This document shows positions 1 to 8,348 of a DNA stretch of 9,403 nt, in pieces. The stretch covers positions 1-9,403 of the forward strand of contig JAQBPF010000377.1 of assembly GCA_028287665.1 (NCBI GenBank), in the 5' to 3' direction. The notes under the pieces were generated by a model. That model was given only the letters and a program-made list of their open reading frames with translations, had not been told where the DNA came from and searched no databases. The DNA comes from Deinococcus sp. (GTDB taxonomy: Bacteria; Deinococcota; Deinococci; Deinococcales; Deinococcaceae). The first letter of the stretch is position 1, and every line of letters begins with the position of its first letter. The translations under genes were made by a program, and so were the position numbers.

Positions 1-490
1 TCAGGTAAGCGGCGGCGTTGTTGGCATACACGGCCTTTCCGGCAGGATCAAGCGCCGTCAGGGCCGACTGCACATTCCGCACGTACCCGGCTGCCAGCCC
101 CGCATCCCACCACGCATGAGGATCAACGGCGCCGTGCTCGGCCTCTCCAGCGTGTTCGTCCTCTTCGGCCCCTTCATGCAGCTTCAGACCTCTGGTCAAC
201 GTGACCACCTTCATTCCCGGTGCAGAGGCCGTGAGTTTCGGCAGCCACGGCTCCAGATTCGCCCCGTTCACAAAGAGCGCCCGGCTGCCTGCCAACCCAC
301 GAATAACCGCCGTGGAGGGCTGAAAAGTATGGGCATCACTGCCCGTGGGCACGATGATATTGAGGCTCACGCGCTGGCCACCCACCACGCGCACGAAATC
401 AGCGACAACCGTGGTGGTGGCACTGACGGCCAGTGGCGCCGCTTGGGCAGGAGCAAGCATCAGCACCGCCAGAATCAGAGGAAACTTCAT
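1..490 (-). CDS. znuA: Zinc/manganese ABC transporter substrate-binding protein (ZnuA-like), C-terminus outside window
   Basis: This is the N-terminal 163 residues of a cluster A-I (TroA/ZnuA/MntA) binding protein, which captures a divalent metal outside the membrane and hands it to an ABC permease. A Sec signal peptide (residues 1-18, [17 protein letters not shown] then A) has no lipobox Cys. The mature protein opens with the family pattern [18 protein letters not shown]. The first metal ligand is His54 in [10 protein letters not shown] and the second is His125 in VDPHAWWD. Between them is a short acidic, His-containing loop (about 105-120; His105, 113, 119), which is more typical of zinc than manganese carriers. 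The ATG overlaps the L28 stop codon as ATGA, so translation is probably coupled, and the gene should share the upstream Fur-type operator. Zinc is favoured over manganese because of the loop and the L28 partner, but the later ligands are not in the window. The permease and ATPase genes, if linked, lie outside. Confidence 0.9.
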   Translation of the reverse strand, partial: MKFPLILAVLMLAPAQAAPLAVSATTTVVADFVRVVGGQRVSLNIIVPTGSDAHTFQPSTAVIRGLAGSRALFVNGANLEPWLPKLTASAPGMKVVTLTRGLKLHEGAEEDEHAGEAEHGAVDPHAWWDAGLAAGYVRNVQSALTALDPAGKAVYANNAAAYL

Positions 491-732
491 CCGAGTTCCA
501 CGCCTAAAAAGCCGCCCCTGGTCAGGGTCCGGAGGGCAGAGGCACTGATCCATACCGTCCGCCGGATGCCCCGTTCAGAGATGGTCTTTTTTTGCAGATT
601 GGCCCGCTGGGTCCGCTTGGTCACCCCCGTGACTTTGCGGCCGACACCGCCCGCCGCACGGGCCTCCCCCCGGCGCGTCACGGCATTCACGACCCGGTTC
701 TTTGTGCCCGTCAGATAACATTCACGGCTCAT
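487..732 (-). CDS. rpmB: 50S ribosomal protein L28 (bL28), possibly a zinc-regulated paralogue
   Basis: An 81-residue protein with the full bL28 pattern: MSRECYLTG at the start, [20 protein letters not shown] in the middle and [16 protein letters not shown] near the end. bL28 is a small basic component of the large ribosomal subunit. The ATG at 732 is chosen over an in-frame GTG at 741 because it has a good ribosome site (AGGGG, 8-base spacing) and gives the usual MSRECYLTG start. There is a single Cys (residue 5), so the protein lacks the two-CXXC zinc ribbon of zinc-binding L28 forms. Its stop overlaps the znuA start, and a Fur-family operator lies upstream. In several bacteria Zur-controlled operons carry zinc-free L28 and L33 copies that replace zinc-binding ones. 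From memory, this sequence differs from the D. radiodurans L28 at roughly a quarter to a third of positions, more than expected for an orthologue within the genus, so a paralogue is plausible. The window cannot show whether another copy exists. Confidence 0.9.
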   Translation of the reverse strand: MSRECYLTGTKNRVVNAVTRRGEARAAGGVGRKVTGVTKRTQRANLQKKTISERGIRRTVWISASALRTLTRGGFLGVELG

Positions 733-857
733 CTTGAGCACCCCTGATGCCGCTTGCAGGCAGGAGCAAGCAGCGGCAACGTGACCTGTGAACTTGGCGG
801 CAAGACGGGCCGAGGTGACAGGTCACCCGGAGGGAACAGAAAAGAGAACAGGACCAT
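729..857 (-). CDS. Possible 42-residue leader ORF upstream of L28
   Basis: An open frame beginning MVLFSFLFPPGDLSPRP and ending [12 protein letters not shown]. Its ATG is 9 bases after a good -10 box, so it would be translated from a nearly leaderless mRNA. Its stop overlaps the L28 ATG as ATGA, the same coupling seen between L28 and znuA. The C-terminus contains CKRHQGC, a C-x2-H-x2-C arrangement (Cys34, His37, Cys40) that could bind zinc. Against it being real: G or C at about two thirds of third codon positions is low for this genome, and I recognise no family. It may be a regulatory leader peptide or chance. Confidence 0.3.
   Translation of the reverse strand: MVLFSFLFPPGDLSPRPVLPPSSQVTLPLLAPACKRHQGCSR
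741..745 (-). promoter_or_regulatory. Ribosome binding site of L28
   Basis: AGGGG, 8 bases before the ATG at 732. This site decides the L28 start: the alternative GTG at 741 would fall inside it. Confidence 0.6.
781..827 (-). repeat. Nested inverted repeats in the leader of the L28/znuA transcript
   Basis: GTGACCTGT (781-789) and ACAGGTCAC (818-826) are exact 9-base inverted arms around a 28-base loop. The right arm also lies within a compact palindrome, GGTGACAGGTCACC (814-827). The two pairings use the same bases and exclude each other in RNA. They could be alternative leader structures or an operator for a dimeric regulator. No run of T follows either one, so they are not ordinary terminators. 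Confidence 0.45.
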
Positions 858-860
858 AGT

Positions 861-884
861 TTGATAATGATAGTTTATTATCAA
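861..884 (-). promoter_or_regulatory. Fur-family (probably Zur) operator
   Basis: A 24-base inverted repeat with exact 8-base arms TTGATAAT and ATTATCAA around 8 bases. Read in hexamers it is GATAAT-GATAGT-TT-ATTATC, which is the classical Fur box (GATAAT-GATAAT-C-ATTATC) with one substitution and one extra base. It overlaps the -10 box and spacer of the promoter, so a bound repressor would block RNA polymerase. The downstream genes (L28, metal-binding protein) point to Zur rather than Fur, although a manganese-sensing relative cannot be excluded. Confidence 0.75.
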
Positions 885-895
885 CTTTAAGGCAA
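867..895 (-). promoter_or_regulatory. Sigma-70-type promoter of the L28/znuA operon
   Basis: On the minus strand, TTGCCT (895-890) and TATCAT (872-867) are separated by 17 bases. The -10 matches TATAAT at 5 of 6 positions and the -35 matches TTGACA at 4 of 6. Transcription should start near 858-860, almost at the ATG of the possible leader ORF (857). Confidence 0.65.
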
Positions 896-1000
896 GTCTC
901 GGTTCTGCTTCCATCGGTGGAGCAGTCAACTGGGGCATGTGGGCGGAGAGACACCTCAGCGCTGAAAAGTGCGGATGGGCCTCAGCTCTGTTCTCAACGA

Positions 1001-1630
1001 TCAGTTCATCTGTTCTGGATCGCGGATCGGCAACTCAGTTCCCAGGTCCACAGACCAGAATTGAGGCTGACCATCGGGGTCGACCATGGCTTCAATCAGC
1101 TCGTCCAACTTGGCCCACTGGGTCACCACCGCAGCCAGGGCGGCGGCCTGCGCTCCATCGGCATCCGTCCAATCGGGCCAACGTTCGGTGTCCAGCACGC
1201 GTACCTCAAGTCGTCCGTTGTCGTGCGCCGAACTGGGCGCGGCGGCCTCCACTTGCAGCACCATGCGCCTGACTCCGGTAAACGTGGCACGTTCCCAGAT
1301 TCGCTGCATCTCCACGGCACTGACCCCCCTGTAAAGCGGAGCTGCAGTCTGAACGGGGGCAGAGGTGGGGGCAAGGCGCTCGACTGGCTCAGCACGGTCT
1401 GTCTGCAACGGAGCCGTGCGGTACTTGCCCAGGCGTCTCCCCTGCGGCGCTTCTTCCTGAATCAGCAGGCCCTGTTTCACCAGATTGGACAGGGCACGGC
1501 CAGCGGTGATGCCAAGGGCGGCCTGCAAACTGCGGACGCTGTGATGACCGGGATACTGATCGACATACAGCCACACCAGCTTGGCTGTCGCCGATAGACG
1601 GCTTAAGCAACCGGGGAGCATCTTATCCAT
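1001..1630 (-). CDS. Winged-helix domain protein of unknown function
   Basis: A 209-residue soluble protein with no signal peptide or membrane segment. Residues about 12-70 form a winged-helix pattern: a helix SATAKLVWLYVDQYPG, a helix-turn-helix HSVRSLQAALGITAGRALSNLVKQGLL, then a wing with basic residues (GRRLGKYRT). A Pro/Ala-rich linker (about 78-95) leads to a C-terminal domain (about 98-205) that I do not recognise. It starts YRGVSAVEMQRIWERATFTGVRRMVLQVEA and is acidic and Trp-rich (ERWPDWTDADG). DNA binding is inferred from the fold; the target and ligand are unknown. Upstream, CACAAT sits 6 bases before the ATG and no Shine-Dalgarno site is visible, suggesting a leaderless start. The gene precedes the L28/znuA operon on the same strand, but that operon has its own promoter, so co-regulation is not implied. 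It is divergent from treS. Confidence 0.75.
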   Translation of the reverse strand: MDKMLPGCLSRLSATAKLVWLYVDQYPGHHSVRSLQAALGITAGRALSNLVKQGLLIQEEAPQGRRLGKYRTAPLQTDRAEPVERLAPTSAPVQTAAPLYRGVSAVEMQRIWERATFTGVRRMVLQVEAAAPSSAHDNGRLEVRVLDTERWPDWTDADGAQAAALAAVVTQWAKLDELIEAMVDPDGQPQFWSVDLGTELPIRDPEQMN

Positions 1631-1742
1631 TCGGCCATTGTGACAAATTCGACTTGGGCTGTTTTACTGACGTGTAGGCCACTTGCGGGGGCGGTACAGA
1701 TGGGTGCTCTCCCTTGTGCTTAGGCTGGCGCGATCAATCCGC

Positions 1743-1748
1743 TAAACT
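1743..1748 (+). promoter_or_regulatory. -10 element of treS, leaderless geometry
   Basis: TAAACT is followed by 7 bases and then the ATG at 1756, and there is no Shine-Dalgarno site between. Transcription would begin at or next to the A of the start codon. No convincing -35 is visible. Confidence 0.55.
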
Positions 1749-1755
1749 CGCGTTT

Positions 1756-3426
<1,671 letters not shown>

Positions 3427-3454
3427 GCGTTGGGCAGGTAGCGTCGGGCAGGTG

Positions 3455-3495
3455 AAGTGGATCGTGGGCAGAGCTGCACCCACGATCCACTTTTT
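3455..3495 (+). terminator. Rho-independent terminator of treS
   Basis: An exact 14-base stem (AAGTGGATCGTGGG at 3455-3468 with CCCACGATCCACTT at 3479-3492) has a 10-base loop and runs into TTTTT (3491-3495). It begins 28 bases after the treS stop. It also lies 17 bases beyond the glpX stop on the other strand, where the hairpin would serve too, but the following T-tract there is poor (TTCACC). Confidence 0.9.
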
Positions 3496-3511
3496 ATGTT
3501 CCAACTTCTTC

Positions 3512-4549
<1,038 letters not shown>

Positions 4550-4555
4550 ACCCAG

Positions 4556-4561
4556 ACCGTA
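4556..4561 (-). promoter_or_regulatory. Possible -10 element of glpX, leaderless geometry
   Basis: TACGGT lies 6 bases before the ATG at 4549. It fits TANNNT but is the weakest such element in the window, and no -35 is evident. Confidence 0.3.
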
Positions 4562-4638
4562 ACATGCCGAACCCAAAAAGCCGCGCTGGGAGCGGTTCCA
4601 TTGAGTGTACGTGTGTGAGGGACGCCCTCAAGAGCGCC

Positions 4639-4644
4639 TAGAAT
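4639..4644 (+). promoter_or_regulatory. -10 element of the rhomboid gene, leaderless geometry
   Basis: TAGAAT matches TATAAT at 5 of 6 positions and is followed by 6 bases and the ATG at 4651. No ribosome site fits between. Confidence 0.55.
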
Positions 4645-4650
4645 GGCCTC

Positions 4651-5271
4651 ATGCGCTCCCGCCCGCCGCCCGTTCCAGCCCGCCGCCCACCCGCCGTGCA
4701 AGCTGGCGTGGTCACGGCGCTGTTGGTGGCTGGATTATGGCTCCAGGAAATCACCGATCAGGTTGCGTTCGGCGGTTCACTGGACCGCTACGGCATAGAA
4801 CCGCGCGATACGCAGACCTTTTGGCATGTCCTCAGTGCGCCTTTTTTGCATGGCGGCTTCGATCATCTGCTGGCCAACACCGTTCCCGTGGCCGTGCTGG
4901 CGTTTATGTCTGCACTGCGCGGCCTGTGGCGATTTGCCCTGGCCACCCTGATGATCGTGGGGCTGGGCGGCGCATTGGTCTGGCTGTTCGGACGGGGCGG
5001 CAGCGTGCATCTGGGGGCCAGCGAACTGGTGTTCGGCTACCTCGCTTATCTGCTGGGCGCGGGCTGGTGGGAACGCTCTGCCTCGGCCATCATTGCCGCC
5101 GCCGTGGCCCTGCTGCTCTACGGCGGCGCGCTGTGGGGCGTATTGCCCAGCAATCCTGAAATCTCGTGGGAATCCCACCTGTTCGGCTTTGTGGCTGGGG
5201 TCGTCGCCGCCGCAGTGTTGCACCGGAAGCGGAGGCCAGGACGGGCAGAAGAGCGGGTCTATCCGCAGTAG
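4651..5271 (+). CDS. Rhomboid-family intramembrane serine protease
   Basis: A 206-residue membrane protein that would cleave transmembrane substrates within the bilayer. Rhomboid signatures in order: [20 protein letters not shown] (58-77) with the H-x8-N type helix 2 motif (His67, His72, Asn76), the helix 4 nucleophile Ser124 in [11 protein letters not shown], and the helix 6 partner His176 in [11 protein letters not shown]. Hydrophobic segments fall at about 16-32, 77-92, 95-113, 121-138, 144-164 and 174-190, giving the six-helix core. The usual GxSG reads GASE, with Glu125 replacing the second Gly. The tail (191-206) is short, basic and probably cytoplasmic. The substrate is unknown. The gene is alone on its strand and ends 11 bases from the convergent membrane-protein gene, so there is no room for a separate terminator. 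Confidence 0.88.
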   Translation: MRSRPPPVPARRPPAVQAGVVTALLVAGLWLQEITDQVAFGGSLDRYGIEPRDTQTFWHVLSAPFLHGGFDHLLANTVPVAVLAFMSALRGLWRFALATLMIVGLGGALVWLFGRGGSVHLGASELVFGYLAYLLGAGWWERSASAIIAAAVALLLYGGALWGVLPSNPEISWESHLFGFVAGVVAAAVLHRKRRPGRAEERVYPQ

Positions 5272-5282
5272 ATGGCGCGATC

Positions 5283-6767
5283 TCAGGATGCAGAGGCTGA
5301 AGGGTCGGCCTTGATCGCGCCCAGCCTGCCGTTCCTCAGAAAGAGCAGCAGGGTCAGGCCCGCCAGAAGGATCAGCAGCAACGAGGCGTGGCCCCCACTC
5401 AGGAACACCAACGGAATGACGGCGGCCAACGCCAGCGGCACGAGGTAACGCCGTCCCAACGCCGTAACGGACAGGGCAAGGCCCACCACCACACCCAGGG
5501 GTTGGGCCAGCAGCACGGGCAGATAGAAGGTCAGGACGCCCCCCAGCACCAATCCGAGGCTGAGGCCCAGTACCGCGCCTGCCAGCGGCAGAGGGAGGAG
5601 TCTGAGGCGGCGCGACACAGCCCACGCTCCGCAGAGCAGGGCCGCCAGCGCAACAGCCAGCGGGCCCACCAGCCCCAGCTTGCCCAGCGTTTCGCGCAGG
5701 CTGCCCTGCGTAAACACCACCGCCACATCCTGCGCGGTAATCACGTCCTCCAGTTGCCAGCGCAACACCTGAGCTGTACCGAGCGCCGTGCGCGTCTGGC
5801 TGGTCGGGAACAGGGTGTACCGCTGGAATTTGGCGGGGCGGTCGGCGTTGATGGTCAGGTCAAAATTCTTGACGCTTTCGCGGCGCTGGCCCAGCAGATA
5901 GCTCCAGCCTCTGGCCCCCTGATGGCGGTAGGTCACGTTGACGCGCACGGCCTGGCCTGCGCCCACCTCGCCCGTCCAGACGCTGCCGCCCGCCAGATCA
6001 GAGGCGCGGTAGACCTGCCCGTTCACGGTCAGCTTGAAGCCGCTGAGGGTGCCGCTTCCATCCGGCAACGGGAAGGCGAAGCGCAGGGTGGCCGCCTCTG
6101 CCTGGGGGTTGGTGAAGGTGTAATCGGCGTTGAAAACCGCGTTGTAGTACGTCCCGCGCCCGCCCGCCGGGTCCACGAATTTCAGGTCGGCCAGCACCTT
6201 GCTGGTGTCCAGATTCACGGGTTCTTCGGTCTGAAGGGTCACGTCGCGGGTGTAGGTGAGGTTGCGGCCCCGGCGCGTAAAGCCTTCGCGGAAGTCCTGC
6301 ACCGTCTGACCGTCCGGGTTCCCAAAATAGGGCAAGAGTGTTTCCCAGCCGCCGTTGACCTGAAGGCGGGCGTAGACCTCGGCAGGCAGCGTAATCGAGC
6401 GCGTGTAGGTCGTGCTTTTCAGCAGGCTGGCGCGGGGGGCCTGCTGGGTGGTCTGGCCGCCGTCCGGGTCGGCGGCGTTGGCATAGCGGGCCGATTGCTG
6501 CGCTCCCAAACGGGCATCCACCGCCCGCCGGGTCACGTTCAGGGCCAAGGCACCCGCGCCCACTGCCAGCGCCACCAGCGCCCAGCGCCCCAGCAACGGC
6601 AGCCGCGTTCCCAGCCAGGTCAACCCCGCCCGGAAGCGTTCACGGTCCAGCAGACCGATCAATAACAGGGCCAGCAGGAGGCCCGCAGCGACCAGTGCCA
6701 GAGGCCTCGCCAGGGCCAGCACAGAAGAAAGAGCGTCAAGCAGGGCATTCAGGGCAGTCTGAACCAT
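5283..6767 (-). CDS. Multi-pass membrane protein with large extracytoplasmic domain, CreD-like layout
   Basis: A 494-residue protein. Two hydrophobic helices at about 22-40 and 61-78 are followed by an exported-looking domain (about 80-360) rich in beta-strand patterns and Thr/Gly/Asn, for example RSITLPAEVYARLQVNGGW, ADYTFTNPQAEAATLRFAFP and GFKLTVNGQVYRASDLAGG. Five more hydrophobic segments follow at about 366-386, 390-415, 420-437, 441-457 and 460-477, then a short polar tail. This order (N-terminal helix, large external beta-domain, C-terminal helical bundle) and the strand-rich sequence resemble the inner-membrane CreD family, but I see no single diagnostic motif, so the assignment is tentative. 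CreD proteins are linked to envelope stress responses in some bacteria; no sensor kinase gene is present here. The ATG at 6767 is chosen over one at 6809 because GGAGG lies 8 bases upstream. Confidence 0.8.
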   Translation of the reverse strand: MVQTALNALLDALSSVLALARPLALVAAGLLLALLLIGLLDRERFRAGLTWLGTRLPLLGRWALVALAVGAGALALNVTRRAVDARLGAQQSARYANAADPDGGQTTQQAPRASLLKSTTYTRSITLPAEVYARLQVNGGWETLLPYFGNPDGQTVQDFREGFTRRGRNLTYTRDVTLQTEEPVNLDTSKVLADLKFVDPAGGRGTYYNAVFNADYTFTNPQAEAATLRFAFPLPDGSGTLSGFKLTVNGQVYRASDLAGGSVWTGEVGAGQAVRVNVTYRHQGARGWSYLLGQRRESVKNFDLTINADRPAKFQRYTLFPTSQTRTALGTAQVLRWQLEDVITAQDVAVVFTQGSLRETLGKLGLVGPLAVALAALLCGAWAVSRRLRLLPLPLAGAVLGLSLGLVLGGVLTFYLPVLLAQPLGVVVGLALSVTALGRRYLVPLALAAVIPLVFLSGGHASLLLILLAGLTLLLFLRNGRLGAIKADPSASAS

Positions 6768-6775
6768 AGGGAAAA

Positions 6776-6780
6776 CCTCC
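6776..6780 (-). promoter_or_regulatory. Ribosome binding site of the membrane-protein gene
   Basis: GGAGG, 8 bases before the ATG at 6767. It fixes the start and shows that this gene, unlike several neighbours, uses a leadered mRNA. In the rest of 6781-7001 I see no gene, convincing promoter or terminator. Confidence 0.7.
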
Positions 6781-7001
6781 GGACAAGCGGCAGTGCAGTG
6801 GATCAGCAATAAAGAGTAAGAGACTCACCTGAGTTCATACCTCAAAGTAGGTCCAACACTCATCCCTCTTTGGGTGGAGACCGATTGGGCAACGCCTGGA
6901 CTGGAAGCAGGAATACAGGGGCAATGGCAGGGCCTTCCGGTCATGGCGGGGAAGCTGGAGGCAGTTTTTCCATTGGCGCACTCCATCTGTCAGCATGGTT
7001 T

Positions 7002-7403
7002 ATGGCCCAGTCCCCCCGACTCCACCGGACCCCCACCCTGCCGGGAACCCTGAAGCCTCTGCTGGAAATGCAGTTGGGCACAGGAATTTTGGCCACGCAG
7101 TACCTCGGTCAGGAACGGGAGTGCGAACTCTTTGTGCTGGAGACGGCGCGGGGGCCGCATCTGGTCAAGGTGTGTGTGCAGGGCATTCCCAATCTGTTTT
7201 TTGCCGAGGTACAGGACCTGGCGCAGCAGCGAACCGCCGGACAACCCGGCGTGCCCGACGTGATCGCCTTCGCCGACGCACCTTATGCGGGCCTGGGAAC
7301 ACCGGGGCAAGCTGGCCCAGCGTTCTTGCTGCTGAAGCTTCAAAAATCTATAGATAATAAATCGGTTGACTTTTTAAAGTATAAGGAGGACACTGAGGCA
7401 TGA
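7002..7403 (+). pseudogene. N-lobe fragment of a fructosamine-kinase/APH-type kinase
   Basis: A 133-codon frame whose first 113 residues follow the N-lobe of the fructosamine kinase / aminoglycoside phosphotransferase fold. LPGTLKPLLEMQLGTGI (13-29) corresponds to the usual N-terminal helix, LFVLETARGPHLVKV (43-57) to the strand pair with ATP-site Lys56, NLFFAEVQDLAQQ (64-76) to helix C with Glu69, VPDVIAF (84-90) to the next strand, and GPAFLLLKL (105-113) to the hinge. It then stops resembling the family: residues 114-133 come from an AT-rich stretch (from about 7341) with quite different composition. The C-lobe with the catalytic HGD loop is absent from the window. The glycine-rich loop is also altered (YLGQERECE where GGG is usual). 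It therefore looks like a truncated, probably inactive gene. Its stop overlaps the VOC start as ATGA, perhaps by accident. It could instead be a small functional protein. The family call rests on motifs only. Confidence 0.5.
7346..7389 (+). promoter_or_regulatory. AT-rich promoter/operator region and ribosome site of the VOC gene
   Basis: Only about 22% of bases in 7341-7385 are G or C, in an otherwise GC-rich window. It contains a perfect palindrome ATCTATAGAT (7346-7355), a possible promoter TTGCTG-17-TATAGA (7326-7331 and 7349-7354), and AAGGAGG (7383-7389) 10 bases before the ATG at 7400. The palindrome would overlap the -10 box, as expected of an operator, but its binder is unknown. Confidence 0.45.
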
Positions 7404-8260
7404 CTGTTTCACCTCTCCTTCCTGCCCAAACCCATACGGGAGCCGTGACACTGCGGGTCCGGGATCTGCCCCGCCTGAGCGAGTTTTACAGCACCCTGCT
7501 GGGCCTCACGCCGATGGCCGCATCAGACCAGAGCACCCCAGACCAGGTGACGCTGGGCGCACACGGCACGCCTCTGCTGCATCTGGAAGGCGACCCCAGC
7601 CTGCCCACCGCGCCTGTTTCTCGCCCCGGTTTGTACCACACCGCATTTTTGCTGCCCACCCGCGCCGATCTGGGGCGCTGGCTGCGCCATGCCGCAGGCC
7701 TGGGACTGCGCCTGGGCACGGGCGATCATCTGGTCAGCGAGGCCATCTATCTGAACGACCCCGAGGGCAACGGCATCGAGGTTTACCGGGACCGCAACCG
7801 CGACGCCTGGACCTGGCAAGACGGGCAGGTACAGATGGACACCAAAGCCGTGGACGTAGAAGACCTGCTGGCCGCCGCAGGAGATACGGTCTTTGAGGGC
7901 GCACCCGCCGGAACTGCCGTAGGGCATGTTCACCTGAAGGTGGGCAACGCGGCGCAGGCTGCTCAGTTTTATGCCCAAACGCTGGGGCTGGACGTGGTGG
8001 CCGACATGGGCAGCGCGGCCTTCCTCTCCTGGGGTGGGTACCACCACCACATCGGCCTGAACGAGTGGCACTCACGCGGGCAGGGTGCGCCCAGCACGCC
8101 CGCTGCCGGACTAGGCGGCGTGGAGATTCTGACCCCTGACCTGAGCAGCCTCCGCACCCACCTGACTGGGCGGCCCGACGTGCAGGACGGCGGCGACGCC
8201 CTGACCCTGCATGATCCGTGGGGCAACCGCGTCACGGTGCGGCAACAGGCTCAGGCCTAA
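7400..8260 (+). CDS. Two-domain VOC-family protein, CatE-like (catechol 2,3-dioxygenase / glyoxalase fold)
   Basis: A 286-residue cytoplasmic protein made of two vicinal-oxygen-chelate modules. Module 1 (about 12-130) runs from [24 protein letters not shown] to LYHTAFLLP (His80) and [20 protein letters not shown] (Glu127). Module 2 (about 174-282) runs from [27 protein letters not shown] (His176, His178) through [12 protein letters not shown] (His215-217) to [11 protein letters not shown]. The linker [19 protein letters not shown] and the overall order match B. subtilis CatE, which cleaves catechol next to a ring hydroxyl, as I recall that sequence. The C-terminal Glu used as a ligand in many extradiol dioxygenases is not obvious (RVTV instead), so the metal site probably uses His and Glu from both modules. 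The substrate here is unknown; related genes often respond to quinone stress. Translation starts from a strong ribosome site. Confidence 0.88.
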   Translation: MTVSPLLPAQTHTGAVTLRVRDLPRLSEFYSTLLGLTPMAASDQSTPDQVTLGAHGTPLLHLEGDPSLPTAPVSRPGLYHTAFLLPTRADLGRWLRHAAGLGLRLGTGDHLVSEAIYLNDPEGNGIEVYRDRNRDAWTWQDGQVQMDTKAVDVEDLLAAAGDTVFEGAPAGTAVGHVHLKVGNAAQAAQFYAQTLGLDVVADMGSAAFLSWGGYHHHIGLNEWHSRGQGAPSTPAAGLGGVEILTPDLSSLRTHLTGRPDVQDGGDALTLHDPWGNRVTVRQQAQA

Positions 8261-8273
8261 GCAACCTAAGCAA
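8256..8273 (+). repeat. Tandem 9-base direct repeat at the VOC stop codon
   Basis: CCTAAGCAA occurs twice in a row with no mismatch; the first copy contains the VOC gene's stop codon TAA. It probably arose by replication slippage, and no function is evident. Confidence 0.6.
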
Positions 8274-8336
8274 ATCGCGCCCGGAGCGGCCCTTCACCTA
8301 AGCCAGAGCAGGCATCTCCTGTACCCGTCCGTTCTC

Positions 8337-8342
8337 TAGACT
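8337..8342 (+). promoter_or_regulatory. -10 element of the nucleotidyltransferase-like gene, leaderless geometry
   Basis: TAGACT is followed by 6 bases and the ATG at 8349, with no ribosome site between. This suggests the gene is transcribed separately from the VOC gene, 88 bases upstream. Confidence 0.5.
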
Positions 8343-8348
8343 GCGGGT

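Noticed and set aside
961..985. Repeats of GCTGAGG-like sequence between the winged-helix gene and the L28 promoter
   Set aside because: They are short, imperfectly placed direct copies with no hairpin or T-run, so neither a terminator nor an operator can be supported.
917..1597. Plus-strand frame (226 codons) opposite the winged-helix gene
   Set aside because: It has no recognisable fold, while the opposite strand shows a clear winged-helix pattern and a plausible start.
4777..5625. Minus-strand frame (282 codons) spanning the rhomboid gene and the end of the membrane-protein gene
   Set aside because: It is Pro/Gly/Arg/Gln-rich, crosses the junction of two well-supported convergent genes, and has no motif.
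5388..6665. Long open frame (425 codons) on the plus strand opposite the membrane-protein gene
   Set aside because: It is a Gln/Arg/His-rich translation without hydrophobic or domain structure, antisense to a gene that has a clear ribosome site and sensible membrane segments.
6870..7001. In-frame N-terminal extension of the kinase fragment from a TTG at 6870
   Set aside because: The 44 extra residues are Gly/Ser-rich with no family match. The ATG at 7002 places the usual N-terminal helix (LPGTLKPLLEMQLGTG) at the expected distance from the start.
7366..7385. TTGACT and TATAAG as a promoter for the VOC gene
   Set aside because: They are only 8 bases apart, far too close for a -35/-10 pair, and TATAAG overlaps the ribosome site.
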